A stretch of 64,000 nucleotides of DNA from Bacteroidales bacterium. GTDB taxonomy: Bacteria; Bacteroidota; Bacteroidia; Bacteroidales; F082. The position numbers were made by a program, and so were the translations under genes. The stretch is from contig JAFRRS010000001.1 of the NCBI GenBank assembly GCA_017427985.1, positions 124,001 through 188,000 of the forward strand, given 5' to 3'. The number at the start of each line of letters is the position of its first letter. Within the stretch, counting starts at the first letter, position 1. This document shows positions 15,107 through 24,176 of the stretch, piece by piece. The notes under the pieces were generated by a model that saw only the letters and a list, made by a program, of their open reading frames with translations, was not told the origin of the DNA and did no database searches.

Positions 15107-16807
15107 ATGAAACAGCTTATCGAATGTGTTCCGAATATCAGCGAAGGTCGCGATATGAACATCATCAATCAGGTGACTGCCGAGATCGAAAAGGTTGAAG
15201 GCGTGAAATTGTTGGACGTTGACCCGGGTGCGACGACAAACCGTACCGTCATCACTTTTGTGGGCGAGCCGGAAAACGTGTGCGAAGCCGCATTCCGCGT
15301 GGTGAAGAAGGCTGCCGAGCTTATCGACATGCGTAACCATCACGGCGACCACCCGCGTCAGGGTGCAACCGACGTTTGCCCTCTCATCCCGATTTCAAAC
15401 ATCACAATGGATGAGGTGGTTGTCTATGCCCGTAACCTCGCAAAACGCTTCGGCGAAGAGCTCAATATCCCGATTTACTGCTACGAAGAGGCGGCATTCC
15501 AGCCAAAACGTAAGAACTTGGCATATTGCCGCACTGGCGAATACGAGTCATTGTCGAGCCGCCTCGGAACAGAAGAATGGAAACCTGATTTCGGTCCGAA
15601 CGAGTGGAACGAGCATGTGGCACAGACCGGCGCTACACAGGTCGGAGCCCGCGACTTCCTCATCGCCATCAACTATAACCTCAACACCACCTCGACACGC
15701 CGCGCCAACGCCATCGCATTCGACGTTCGCGAGAAAGGCCGTCCGAAGAGAGTGGGACCGAAGGTCACCGACAAACCGATGAAGGACGAAAACGGCAACA
15801 CCATCATGATTCCTGGCACTCTGAAGAGCACCAAGGCTATTGGCTGGTTCATCGAGGAATACGGCATCGCCCAGGTTTCAATGAACATCACAAACATCAA
15901 CGTTTCACCGGTTCATGTCTGCTTCGACGAGGTTTGTGCTAAGGCTGCGGCTCGTGGCGTGCGCGTGACAGGCTGCGAAATCGTTGGTTTGATTCCTAAG
16001 AAGGTGCTCATCGACGCTGGTAAGTATTATCTTGCAAAACAGCAGCGTTCGTTGGGCGTGAGCGAGGATGAAATCATGAAGATCGCCATCAAGTCGATGG
16101 GTCTCGATGATTTGAAACCATTCAACCCGAAGGAAAAAGTAATCGAATTCCTGATTGAGGACAACACTCAGAAGAAGCTTGTCGACATGACTTGCACAGG
16201 TTTTGCTAACGAAACGGCAAGCGAGAGTCCGGCTCCGGGTGGAGGCTCAATCTCAGCTTACATGGGCGCTCTCGGCGCAGCATTGGCAACGATGGTGGCT
16301 AACCTCTCATCACACAAGCCAGGCTGGGATGAGCGTTGGGAAGAGTTCTCGAAAGTGGCAGAGAAAGGTCAGGTTTTGAAAGATCAGCTCCTCGATTTGG
16401 TTGACGAAGACACCAATGCTTTCAACAAGATCATGGCTGCATTGCAGATGCCTAAGAAGACCGATGCCGACAAGGCTGCTCGTATGGAAGCCCTTGAACT
16501 CGCATCACAATATGCAACAAAGGTGCCGTTCAAGACGATGAACGTGGCATTTGAGGCATTCGAAATCGTAGAGGCAATGGCAAAGACAGGCAATCCTGCA
16601 TCAGTTTCTGACGCTGGAGTCGGTGCTTTGTGCTGCAGAAGCGCTGTCATGGGCGCATATCTCAACGTGAAAATCAACGCCGCGGGTCTTAAGGACAGAG
16701 AGTTTGCCGATAAAATTGTTGCCGACGGCGCAAAGATTGAGGCGGCTGCCATCAAGAAAGAGGCTGAAATCCTTGAAGTTGTCAACAAGATTATCAATAA
16801 GGAATAA
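15107..16807 (+). CDS. ftcD: bifunctional glutamate formimidoyltransferase / formimidoyl-THF cyclodeaminase
   Basis: 566 aa fusion. Residues 1 to about 330 form the formiminotransferase (CVPNISEGRD, GDPEN-like VGEPENV, HHGDHPRQGATDVCP). About 345-560 form the cyclodeaminase (ESPAPGGGSISAYMGAL, TGNPASVSDAGVG). It passes the formimino group from FIGLU to tetrahydrofolate and then forms methenyl-THF plus ammonia, completing glutamate release from histidine. HutI, which makes its substrate, is encoded at 9588. The start is supported by the canonical MKQLIECVPNISEG. No promoter was found in the 20 nt before it. Confidence 0.95.
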   Translation: MKQLIECVPNISEGRDMNIINQVTAEIEKVEGVKLLDVDPGATTNRTVITFVGEPENVCEAAFRVVKKAAELIDMRNHHGDHPRQGATDVCPLIPISNITMDEVVVYARNLAKRFGEELNIPIYCYEEAAFQPKRKNLAYCRTGEYESLSSRLGTEEWKPDFGPNEWNEHVAQTGATQVGARDFLIAINYNLNTTSTRRANAIAFDVREKGRPKRVGPKVTDKPMKDENGNTIMIPGTLKSTKAIGWFIEEYGIAQVSMNITNINVSPVHVCFDEVCAKAAARGVRVTGCEIVGLIPKKVLIDAGKYYLAKQQRSLGVSEDEIMKIAIKSMGLDDLKPFNPKEKVIEFLIEDNTQKKLVDMTCTGFANETASESPAPGGGSISAYMGALGAALATMVANLSSHKPGWDERWEEFSKVAEKGQVLKDQLLDLVDEDTNAFNKIMAALQMPKKTDADKAARMEALELASQYATKVPFKTMNVAFEAFEIVEAMAKTGNPASVSDAGVGALCCRSAVMGAYLNVKINAAGLKDREFADKIVADGAKIEAAAIKKEAEILEVVNKIINKE

Positions 16808-16897
16808 TTTAACTTATTGTTAATCAGATAATTAAAATATTTTTAAAGTTGATAAAATTTTTGACTGAAAAATATTGTAATGTATTTAAAAAAAATG

Positions 16898-16915
16898 TAT
16901 TTTTGCAGTCCGAAA
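16898..16915 (+). promoter_or_regulatory. ribosomal-protein-type promoter of rpmG
   Basis: TATTTTTG (16898-16905) followed at once by CAGTCCGAAA. The same downstream word occurs at rpsO and, as CCGTCCGAA, at rpmE2. Confidence 0.75.
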
Positions 16916-16932
16916 TTTGAAAGGATAAGAAT

Positions 16933-17121
16933 ATGTCAAAGAAAGTTAAAGACGCACGCGTACAAGTGATTTTGGAGTGCACAGAGCAAAAGGCAACAGG
17001 CATCCCGGGAACTTCTCGTTACGTTACAACGAAAAACAAGAAGAACACCCCAGAGAGATTGGAACTCATGAAATACAATCCAATCCTTAAGAAAATGACC
17101 TTACACAAAGAAATTAAATAA
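16933..17121 (+). CDS. rpmG: 50S ribosomal protein L33
   Basis: 62 aa, the usual length. The conserved features are the start [38 protein letters not shown] and [14 protein letters not shown]. It lacks the paired CxxC zinc motifs (single Cys), so it is the zinc-independent form. It starts a conserved cluster with DUF4295, ftsY and rimO. rpmB (L28), which often precedes it in this phylum, is absent here. Confidence 0.95.
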   Translation: MSKKVKDARVQVILECTEQKATGIPGTSRYVTTKNKKNTPERLELMKYNPILKKMTLHKEIK

Positions 17122-17131
17122 CAATTAGGAT

Positions 17132-17284
17132 ATGGCAAAGAAGGTAGTTGCATCATTGCACACAGCTGGTAAGGAATTCACGAAGGTCATCAAAATGAAG
17201 AAATCAGAGAAGACTGGTGCTTACTATTTTGAAGAGACCATCGTCCCGATTGACCAGGCACAAGAATTCATCGCAAAGAACTAA
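17132..17284 (+). CDS. DUF4295 small basic protein
   Basis: 50 aa, starting ATG 17132, 10 nt after rpmG. It begins MAKKVVASLHTAGKEFTKVI, is Lys-rich and ends QAQEFIAKN. This is the DUF4295 protein that lies between rpmG and ftsY across Bacteroidota. Its size, charge and location suggest a ribosome-associated role, not demonstrated. Followed by a terminator. Confidence 0.85.
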   Translation: MAKKVVASLHTAGKEFTKVIKMKKSEKTGAYYFEETIVPIDQAQEFIAKN

Positions 17285-17310
17285 TATAGTTTTTTGAATT
17301 GATTTAGAAT

Positions 17311-17340
17311 AGCTTTCCCGTTTCGACGGGAGAGCTTTTT
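17311..17340 (+). terminator. intrinsic terminator after rpmG-DUF4295
   Basis: AGCTTTCCCG and CGGGAGAGCT pair over 10 bp (one T-G) around TTTCGA, then TTTT. It separates the ribosomal genes from ftsY. Confidence 0.8.
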
Positions 17341-17361
17341 GAGGTTTAAAAAATATTGAAA

Positions 17362-18318
17362 ATGGGATTATTTTCGTTTTTTAAAAGAGACAAGGAAGCT
17401 AAAGAAGACCTGAATAAGGGTCTGGAGAAGACAAGAACCAGCGTGTTTGACCGCATCTCGAAGGCGATTATCGGAAAGTCGACCGTCGATGACGATGTGC
17501 TCGACAACCTTGAGGAGATTTTGGTGACATCCGATGTCGGAGTCGACACCACGTTGAAGATTATCGAGCGTATTCAGAAACGTGTGGCGCGTGACAAGTA
17601 TGTGGGAACCAATGAGTTGAATTCGATTTTGAAAGAAGAGATCGCGTCGTTGCTCCAGGAAAATAACTCTGGCGACGGCAGCACTTTCGACCTTCCGGAA
17701 GATAAAAAACCTTACGTCATCATGGTTGTGGGCGTGAATGGAGTGGGTAAGACTACCACCATTGGCAAGCTCGCATATAACTTCAAGATGGCGGGCAAGA
17801 AAGTGGTTCTCGGTGCTTCTGACACCTTCCGCGCAGCCGCTGTCGACCAGCTCAAAATCTGGGCCGACCGCGTCGGTGTTCCGATCGTGTCGCAGGGCAT
17901 GGGCGCTGACCCGGCATCAGTGGCGTTCGACACCATGAAATCGGCCGTGGCACAAGGTGCTGACGTTGTTTTGATCGACACTGCCGGACGTCTACATAAC
18001 AAGATCGGCTTGATGAACGAGCTCTCGAAGATAAAGAAAGTGTGCCAGAAAGTTGTTTCGGATGCACCACACGAGGTGTTACTGGTTTTGGATGCTTCAA
18101 CAGGACAAAACGCCATCGAGCAGGCACGTCAGTTTATCGCTGCGACTGAAGTTAACGCTTTGGCACTCACCAAGTTGGACGGCACTGCCAAAGGCGGTGT
18201 GGTCATCGGCATCTCCGACCAGTTCAAGATTCCGGTGAAGTACATCGGAGTGGGAGAGAAGATGGAGAACCTGCAAATCTTTGATAGAAAAGAATTTGTT
18301 GATTCATTGTTCCAATAA
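17362..18318 (+). CDS. ftsY: signal recognition particle receptor FtsY
   Basis: 318 aa. ATG 17362 (MGLFSFFKRDKEA) is chosen over a TTG two codons upstream. It is the SRP receptor GTPase that delivers ribosome-nascent chains to the membrane translocon. It has a short basic N-terminus instead of the long acidic A domain. The N domain is about 20-100. The G domain carries GVNGVGKTTT (about 123), DTAGRLHNK (about 205) and TKLDGTAKGG (about 270). It lies downstream of the DUF4295 terminator and upstream of rimO, an arrangement conserved in the phylum. Confidence 0.95.
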   Translation: MGLFSFFKRDKEAKEDLNKGLEKTRTSVFDRISKAIIGKSTVDDDVLDNLEEILVTSDVGVDTTLKIIERIQKRVARDKYVGTNELNSILKEEIASLLQENNSGDGSTFDLPEDKKPYVIMVVGVNGVGKTTTIGKLAYNFKMAGKKVVLGASDTFRAAAVDQLKIWADRVGVPIVSQGMGADPASVAFDTMKSAVAQGADVVLIDTAGRLHNKIGLMNELSKIKKVCQKVVSDAPHEVLLVLDASTGQNAIEQARQFIAATEVNALALTKLDGTAKGGVVIGISDQFKIPVKYIGVGEKMENLQIFDRKEFVDSLFQ

Positions 18319-18322
18319 AAAA

Positions 18323-18391
18323 GGGACAAGGCATGCCTTGCCCCCACTGGATATAAATTTCATCCCGTCGGGCAAACGCATGCGTTTGCCC
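18323..18391. repeat. paired GCATGC-centred palindromes between ftsY and rimO
   Basis: A near-palindrome around AAGGCATGCCTT (18323-18344) and a perfect inverted repeat with 11-bp arms GGGCAAACGCA (18370-18380 / 18381-18391) occupy the gap. A third GCATGC-centred palindrome lies at 37442. Confidence 0.7.
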
Positions 18392-18406
18392 ATGGATTCA
18401 AAAAAA

Positions 18407-19699
18407 ATGAAAAAACCAATATTAAATATTGTAACATTAGGTTGCTCGAAAAACAAAGTCGATTCGGAGCATCTGGCGGCGTTGTTGAACGACACATATA
18501 AGATTGTCCACGATTCAGATGAGAAATCCGATGTGGTGATTATCAACACCTGCGGTTTCATCGGCGACGCAAAAGAAGAGTCGATTGACACGATTTTGGA
18601 ATATGCAGAGTTGCGTAAAGCCAATAAAATCAAGAAGTTGTATGTGATGGGTTGTCTCTCGGAGCGTTATAAAAAAGAATTGCGCAAAGAGATTCATGAA
18701 GTCGATGCTTTTTTTGGAGTGGAGCCTGTGCAACATGTTGCTGCTGATATCCTGAAATCGGATTATCAAGCCGATTATTGCTGCGAACGAGTGCTTTCAA
18801 CGCCATCGCATTATGCATATCTGAAGATTTCTGAAGGCTGTAACCGCCATTGCGCTTTCTGTGCTATTCCGTTGATTCGCGGTGAGCATAAGTCGGTGTC
18901 GATGGAAAACCTCGTTAAAGAGGCTGAAAATTTGGCAAAGAAAGGTGTTAAAGAACTGATTCTCATCGCTCAAGACCTTACATATTACGGTTACGACATT
19001 GATGGAAAGTCGCATATCGTTGAGTTGGTTCAGAGGTTGACTGAAGTTGACGGCATCGAATGGATTCGCTTGCATTACGGCTATCCTCTTGGATTCCCTG
19101 TCGAGCTGCTTGAATTGATGCGTGACAACCCGAAGATCTGTCATTATATTGATTTGCCGTTGCAGCATGTGAGCACGCCTATTTTGAAGGCGATGCGCCG
19201 TGGTGTGACTCATGAGCAGACTGTTGAATTTGTCAAGAAAGTGCGCTCATACGTTCCTGATATCGCTTTCAGAAGCACGTTTATCGTTGGTTTCCCGGGC
19301 GAGACAGAGGAGCAGTTCAACGAGCTTATCGACTTCATCAAGGAGATGCGATTTGAGCGCGCCGGCGTTTTTGCTTACTCCGCCGAAGAGGGGACGCCTG
19401 CCTACGAACTCGAAGACGATGTCCCGGAAGATGTCAAGAAGGCGCGCGTCGATAAATTCATGGATGTTCAGCAGGATATCTCATTGGAAATCAACCAAAA
19501 ACGTCTTGGTAGAGTAGAAAAAGTGCTCATCGACCGCACTGAAGGCGGCTACTATGTCGGTCGCACCCAATACGACTCACCTGAAGTCGACGACGAGGTG
19601 CTTATCTCAATGAAAGATAATAAATTAGAAATCGGCTCTTTCGTCAATGTGAAGATTACTCAAGCCGATTATTTTGATTGCTACGGTGTTATCAGTTAG
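18407..19699 (+). CDS. rimO: ribosomal protein S12 methylthiotransferase RimO
   Basis: 430 aa. ATG 18407 gives the canonical start MKKPILNIVTLGCSKNKVDSE; upstream ATGs would read through the palindromic repeat. An N-terminal UPF0004 domain has cluster cysteines in LGCSKN, INTCGF and MGCLSE. The radical-SAM CxxxCxxC is in GCNRHCAFCAIP (about 143-155), with a C-terminal TRAM domain (about 365-430). It methylthiolates an Asp of S12 (RpsL). RimO rather than MiaB is indicated by the compact N-terminus, the SEGCNRHCAFC sequence and the ftsY linkage. Confidence 0.9.
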   Translation: MKKPILNIVTLGCSKNKVDSEHLAALLNDTYKIVHDSDEKSDVVIINTCGFIGDAKEESIDTILEYAELRKANKIKKLYVMGCLSERYKKELRKEIHEVDAFFGVEPVQHVAADILKSDYQADYCCERVLSTPSHYAYLKISEGCNRHCAFCAIPLIRGEHKSVSMENLVKEAENLAKKGVKELILIAQDLTYYGYDIDGKSHIVELVQRLTEVDGIEWIRLHYGYPLGFPVELLELMRDNPKICHYIDLPLQHVSTPILKAMRRGVTHEQTVEFVKKVRSYVPDIAFRSTFIVGFPGETEEQFNELIDFIKEMRFERAGVFAYSAEEGTPAYELEDDVPEDVKKARVDKFMDVQQDISLEINQKRLGRVEKVLIDRTEGGYYVGRTQYDSPEVDDEVLISMKDNKLEIGSFVNVKITQADYFDCYGVIS

Positions 19700-19764
19700 T
19701 CAGTTAGTCAGTTAATCAGTTGATTGGATAACTGACTAACTGAACAACTGAACAACTGATTAAC
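19690..19764. repeat. tandem 8-mer repeat arms forming a convergent hairpin
   Basis: Imperfect tandem CAGTTAGT units are followed by inverted ACTGAACA units. The arms can pair into a long hairpin between the convergent rimO and the minus-strand gene, probably ending transcription from both sides. Confidence 0.55.
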
Positions 19765-19766
19765 TA

Positions 19767-22061
19767 TTATTGTGCTGTAAAGCTAAACGCCTGTGTCGAT
19801 GCCGACGAAGTTCCGCCGAGATATAATCCGTGGAATTCTGTTGTCGGATTGGTTGGTGCCTGTGTACTGTAGTTCACATAATATGTTTGACCACTTACCA
19901 TGCCTGTCGCCGTGATGAGGGCGAGGGTGCTGCTGCAGTTGGCCTCGAAGCTGAACGTCACCATATTTGTGCCGCCTGTGCCATTGGTATTCGACAGCGT
20001 GTAATATCTTCCTGTTTGGAAGCTATAGCTACTGGTGTAGAACTTGTAGCCTTGCGCCGGGTTGGTGATAGTGCCTCCACTGCCACCGCCGCCCCAAGGA
20101 CCGCCACCGCCTTGCGAACCGCCTGCGCTGATGCCGATGCCGGTACCAGTAATACGGATGTAATTGTTGTTATCGCAGTCAAAGCCTTCTTCTGGGCTGC
20201 CTTTTGTGGTGTAGGCGAAAGCGACGCCGTTGCCGATGGTGATTGCCCCTGCTGTTCCCGCATTCGAGTCGACAGCATCGTTGCCGTTGCTGAAGCATAC
20301 TGTCACACCGCCGTTAAAGAAGATTTTGCCTGACGAGTTGATGCAGTCGTCGTAGCATTTGAAGTAGTGCTGACCGCCTTCAATGTTGATTTGTGTCTTC
20401 GATTCAAGACCTTCGGCACCGCTTGTTGAGGTGTTGACGGTTGTGGTGCCGCCGTAAATGGTTGCCACGCCGCCAACTTTGATGGCTTTTGCCGATGCTG
20501 TTCCTGTCGAGCTTCCGCCTCCTGGACCAGGCCAGCCGCCACCGCTTGAACCCACCTGTGCTCCTGATGTGGAGATGGTGAGGGTAGGACCGGTGCCGTC
20601 AGTGTTGCCCTGCGTATAAGTGCCTGTATAGGTGTTGCCGTTCTTGCTTCCCACCTTGATGCCCTTGCCAGCTTTTCCGGTGCTGGTGAGTGTGATGTTG
20701 CCGCTCAAAATCTGCATGTTGCCTTTCGCGCGGAGGCATGAACTTGAATAGGTGTCGGTTCCCGATGTGGCAGTGTAAGTGGCACCGTCACCGTGAGTCT
20801 CGATATGGATGGTGCTGTTGCCACTGATAGTCATATTGCCGTCGCATGAGATGCCCTTGCCGCCATTATTGGAGCTCGGAAGGGTGATGCTGAAGGTTCC
20901 ACCGCTGATGATGATGTCAGTGTCGCTCTTGATGGCGGTGCAATATGACGGGTCGTTGTTTGTCACCACAGTTGAACCGCTTGAATTGATTGTGATGTCG
21001 CCATCGGTGATGGTGATTGTCTGGTTCGACTTGATACCTTTGGAAACATTGCCAGAATGGTTGAGAACGAACGTTCCGCCATTGATAGTCAATTCTTTAT
21101 CAGCTTTGATGCAGTTTGCGTCAGCGCCGGTGAGTGTGATTTCGATGACACCTCCATTGATGACCAATGTGCTGTCGGCGGAGATGCCGTTGATGTCAGT
21201 GCTGCCGCTTGTCACAGTGATGTATCCGCCATTGATGTATCCGTCGAGCTCGCTGGTGATGCCGTCGTCGCCGCATGACTCGACTGTGATGCTACCGCCG
21301 TTGACGAGAAGGCCTTCAGCGTGAACGCCGTCCAATACAGAATTGGCAATTACGATGTTTCCAGAGGTCATGTTGAACTGGCCTTTCACCTTGACAGCAT
21401 GCTGGACAAGACCAGTGACGGTCAAAGTGCCTTCGCCCTGAACGAGCAGGTCGTTGTTGCTCATGAGAGCCGCTTTCTTGTCGCTTGTTGTGCCATCAGC
21501 TATGTAATTCTGCGTTCCGTCAGCGAGTTGCATGATGATTCCGGATTCACAAGTTAAATCCATAGCTTTACCAGTCGGATTTGTGAGGTTGACGCCATTC
21601 ATCAGGATTGTTGGCGTAGTCTCGCTTACAATCTCAAATCTTCCCGGATTGGCAGTGCCTGACAGACAATAAGTTATGTTTGTCGAGCTTAACGAAGTGA
21701 TGGAAACCTTTGCCTCGCTGACTGTCACAACGACTTCGGTTACAGGATAAGGGTTGATGACTTCCGCTGTCGTTCCGTTGTAATTCACATAAACAACGTC
21801 GCCGGTGCTTGTCGGAACCCAAGGGAAAGTCAAACTGTCGACTTCACCGAAACCAAACGAATACAAGTTGTTGGTTGTCCTTATTTTAATAGGATTGTTT
21901 GCGTTAGGATTGATGTACATGCTGTCGATAGAAGAGACGGGTGCATCCAGAATGACGCCTTTGTTTTCCTGACCATGTACGCGCACATGAAACTCTCCAT
22001 CTTGCGCTTTTACTGATAATCCGATAATTATCAATGATATAATTAAGAAAACTTTCTTCAT
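19767..22061 (-). CDS. secreted beta-helix protein, Cthe_2159-like carbohydrate-binding
   Basis: 764 aa with signal peptide MKKVFLIISLIIIGLSVKAQ. Residues about 20-100 form a small N-terminal domain. From about 170 to 620 there are many NGG/SGG-turn repeats of the type TINGG, GITSEL, VNGGSITV, SGGTF, typical of the right-handed beta-helix Cthe_2159 family (formerly DUF4353). That family includes polygalacturonate-binding, possibly lyase, proteins. Gly-rich loops (SQGGGGPWGGGGSGG) occur late. The C-terminal domain is beta-rich and lacks the T9SS signal present on the upstream partner, which is 4 nt away. It is likely exported; ligand and activity are not established. Confidence 0.75.
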   Translation of the reverse strand: MKKVFLIISLIIIGLSVKAQDGEFHVRVHGQENKGVILDAPVSSIDSMYINPNANNPIKIRTTNNLYSFGFGEVDSLTFPWVPTSTGDVVYVNYNGTTAEVINPYPVTEVVVTVSEAKVSITSLSSTNITYCLSGTANPGRFEIVSETTPTILMNGVNLTNPTGKAMDLTCESGIIMQLADGTQNYIADGTTSDKKAALMSNNDLLVQGEGTLTVTGLVQHAVKVKGQFNMTSGNIVIANSVLDGVHAEGLLVNGGSITVESCGDDGITSELDGYINGGYITVTSGSTDINGISADSTLVINGGVIEITLTGADANCIKADKELTINGGTFVLNHSGNVSKGIKSNQTITITDGDITINSSGSTVVTNNDPSYCTAIKSDTDIIISGGTFSITLPSSNNGGKGISCDGNMTISGNSTIHIETHGDGATYTATSGTDTYSSSCLRAKGNMQILSGNITLTSTGKAGKGIKVGSKNGNTYTGTYTQGNTDGTGPTLTISTSGAQVGSSGGGWPGPGGGSSTGTASAKAIKVGGVATIYGGTTTVNTSTSGAEGLESKTQINIEGGQHYFKCYDDCINSSGKIFFNGGVTVCFSNGNDAVDSNAGTAGAITIGNGVAFAYTTKGSPEEGFDCDNNNYIRITGTGIGISAGGSQGGGGPWGGGGSGGTITNPAQGYKFYTSSYSFQTGRYYTLSNTNGTGGTNMVTFSFEANCSSTLALITATGMVSGQTYYVNYSTQAPTNPTTEFHGLYLGGTSSASTQAFSFTAQ

Positions 22062-22065
22062 GGCA

Positions 22066-22530
22066 TTACATTTTTACAAATTTGGTAAACATATCGCCAA
22101 CATTGATGATGTACATTCCAGGATTCAAATCCCCAATGTTGATTTGAGCGTTGCCTAAAACATTGATTTCCTTGATGATCTCACCATTTATTGAATAAAT
22201 GATAACAAGTTGGTTTTCAGAGAGATTGTTGATATTCAATACGTCATTTGCAGGATTCGGATAAATTGCAAGTTGCTGATTTTCAATCTCATTCGTATTG
22301 TCGTTAATTGAAAAATAAGCTTTTCTCAGACTTGACAGGTCATAGCTGACCGTTTCGCCGTTGCTTTTAAGAAAAAGCTGTGTGTCGGAGTAGTAGATTT
22401 TCGCGTCGCTACTCATTGTGTGTGTGGCAGTTGTGCCGTCAGTTTTCATTATGGTGAAGTTTACGTCTTGCGCCATAATGGAGCCGACAAAACCTGCTAT
22501 CATCATAATGGTGATTAAAAGTTTTTTCAT
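22066..22530 (-). CDS. small secreted protein with T9SS type A sorting domain
   Basis: 154 aa with a signal peptide (ITIMMIAGFVGSIMAQ). A short beta domain covers residues about 20-85. The C-terminal domain is of type IX secretion sorting type: IYPNPANDVLNI, IYSINGEII, LNPGMYIINV, FVKM. It is the first gene of a two-gene minus-strand unit with the beta-helix protein (4-nt spacing). With almost no passenger beyond the domain, it may act as a surface anchor or decoy for its partner; this is inference. Confidence 0.8.
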   Translation of the reverse strand: MKKLLITIMMIAGFVGSIMAQDVNFTIMKTDGTTATHTMSSDAKIYYSDTQLFLKSNGETVSYDLSSLRKAYFSINDNTNEIENQQLAIYPNPANDVLNINNLSENQLVIIYSINGEIIKEINVLGNAQINIGDLNPGMYIINVGDMFTKFVKM

Positions 22531-22560
22531 GATTAACCCAGTTTATATAAAAATTGTCTG

Positions 22561-22568
22561 CAAAAATA
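22561..22568 (-). promoter_or_regulatory. -7 box for the T9SS/beta-helix pair
   Basis: CAAAAATA on + is TATTTTTG on minus, 31 nt upstream of the ATG at 22530. Confidence 0.6.
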
Positions 22569-22669
22569 ACGAAAAAATCATTCGACTTATTATAAAAATG
22601 AAAAAAGTGACGATTTTTCGCCACTTTTTGATAGGATGTTTTCGTTTTTAGACAAGATGTTTTTATTTT

Positions 22670-22706
22670 TTAGACAGGATTAACAAGAATTGTTAATCCT
22701 GTCTAA
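22670..22706. repeat. perfect 17-bp inverted repeat after pepD
   Basis: Arms 22670-22686 and 22690-22706 (TTAGACAGGATTAACAA) flank a 3-nt loop 2 nt beyond the pepD stop. It probably stops transcription although there is no T tract on the minus strand. It shares the word TTAATCCTGTCT-like with the dispersed repeat at 61410. Confidence 0.65.
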
Positions 22707-22708
22707 GA

Positions 22709-24172
22709 TTATTTCTTCGGAGCTTCCAAGAGAATGTCGCACAGCAAATCCCAGAACATCTGGACTGTCTTGATTTCGATTCTCTCGTCGGGTGAGTGCA
22801 CGCCGCGGAGGGTAGGACCGAATGAAATCATGTCCATGCCAGCGATCTTGTCGCCGATGAGACCGCATTCCAAACCTGCGTGGATAGCCTTTACTTTCGG
22901 GTCTTTGCCGAAGCGTTTTTTATAGACTTTCTCAGCGATGGCGCAGATTTTTGAGTTCGGGTTCGGTGTCCAACCCGGGTAGCCGTCTGTGTGTTTAACT
23001 TCAGCGTTAGCCAGGTTGAAGCAAGCCTCGACCATAGCTGCGGCGTATTCCTTAGCCGACTCGATGGAGCTGCGCTGTGAAGTCTGGATGAAGAAATAGC
23101 CTTCTTTTTTCTTCACCGAAGCGAGGTTTGTCGATGTCTCCACGAAGTTCGGGATGGTCTGTGACCACTCGATGACGCCGTGAGGGCAGGTGAGGAGGCC
23201 GTTCAAGAGGTCGAACTGTGTCATCTCGTCGATGACGACGTCGGCTGTAGTCTCTGATTTCTTAGCTTTCACTGTGATGCCCGGGTCGGCGACTTGATAT
23301 TCGTTCTTGAAGCTCTTTTCAAACTTCTTCACCATTGCCTCGAATTTCTTTGCACAGTCTTTCGGGATGAAGACGACGGCTGTTGCCTCGCGAGCGATGG
23401 CGTTTCTCAAATTACCGCCCTGGATATCATAAATACGGAGGTCGTAATCGTTTGTTGCCTGCCATAAGATTCTGGTTAACAGCTTGTTAGCGTTGGCGAG
23501 GTTCTTGTTGATGTCGTCGCCTGAGTGACCGCCTTTCAGTCCGCTGACCTTCACATCGTAAGGGATGTAGCCTTCAGGAGCATTTTCGAGTTTGTAGAAA
23601 ATCTTGACGATGGTGTCCATGCCGCCTGCGCATCCGATGAAGATTTCGCCTTCATCCTCTGAGTCGAGGTTGAGGAGGATACGGCCTGTGAAGTCTTTCG
23701 GGTCGAGTTTTTCGGCGCCGGTCAGACCTGTCTCTTCGTCAACGGTGAAGATGCACTCAAGCGGACCGTGTTTCACGTTTTTATCAGTAATCACTGCCAA
23801 TGCCGCAGCCACTCCAATGCCGTCGTCAGCGCCGAGTGTGGTGCCGTTAGCATGCAGCCATTCGCCTTTGAGGACAGCTTCGATAGGGTCTTTGTCAAAA
23901 TCGTGGACCTTGTCGCCGTTCTTCTCGCAAACCATGTCCATGTGAGCCTGCAGGATGACGGTCTGGCGGTTTTCCATACCCTTTGTTGCCGGCACGCTCA
24001 TGATGATGTTGCCGCAAGGTTCTTTCTTGTATTCCACTTTATGGTCTTTTGCCCATTTCTCGAGGTAAGCGACCATTTTTTCTTCTCTCTTCGACGGACG
24101 TGGCACGCCCATGATGCCTTGGAATTCCTTCCAAACGTTTTCCGGTTTAAGTTTTAATACTACTTCGTTCAT
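22709..24172 (-). CDS. pepD: aminoacyl-histidine dipeptidase
   Basis: 487 aa, full length. It is an M20C metallopeptidase that cleaves Xaa-His dipeptides such as carnosine and has broad dipeptidase activity. Visible metal and catalytic motifs are HMDMVCEK (about 77), GADDGIG (about 114), VDEETGLTGA (about 146) and HAGLECG near the C-terminus, with GGHSGDDI in the lid. The start MNEVVLKLKPENVWKEF is typical. It starts 4 nt after rpe on the same strand, so it is co-transcribed. It could feed histidine to the hut pathway in this window. Confidence 0.93.
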   Translation of the reverse strand: MNEVVLKLKPENVWKEFQGIMGVPRPSKREEKMVAYLEKWAKDHKVEYKKEPCGNIIMSVPATKGMENRQTVILQAHMDMVCEKNGDKVHDFDKDPIEAVLKGEWLHANGTTLGADDGIGVAAALAVITDKNVKHGPLECIFTVDEETGLTGAEKLDPKDFTGRILLNLDSEDEGEIFIGCAGGMDTIVKIFYKLENAPEGYIPYDVKVSGLKGGHSGDDINKNLANANKLLTRILWQATNDYDLRIYDIQGGNLRNAIAREATAVVFIPKDCAKKFEAMVKKFEKSFKNEYQVADPGITVKAKKSETTADVVIDEMTQFDLLNGLLTCPHGVIEWSQTIPNFVETSTNLASVKKKEGYFFIQTSQRSSIESAKEYAAAMVEACFNLANAEVKHTDGYPGWTPNPNSKICAIAEKVYKKRFGKDPKVKAIHAGLECGLIGDKIAGMDMISFGPTLRGVHSPDERIEIKTVQMFWDLLCDILLEAPKK

Positions 24173-24176
24173 GATA

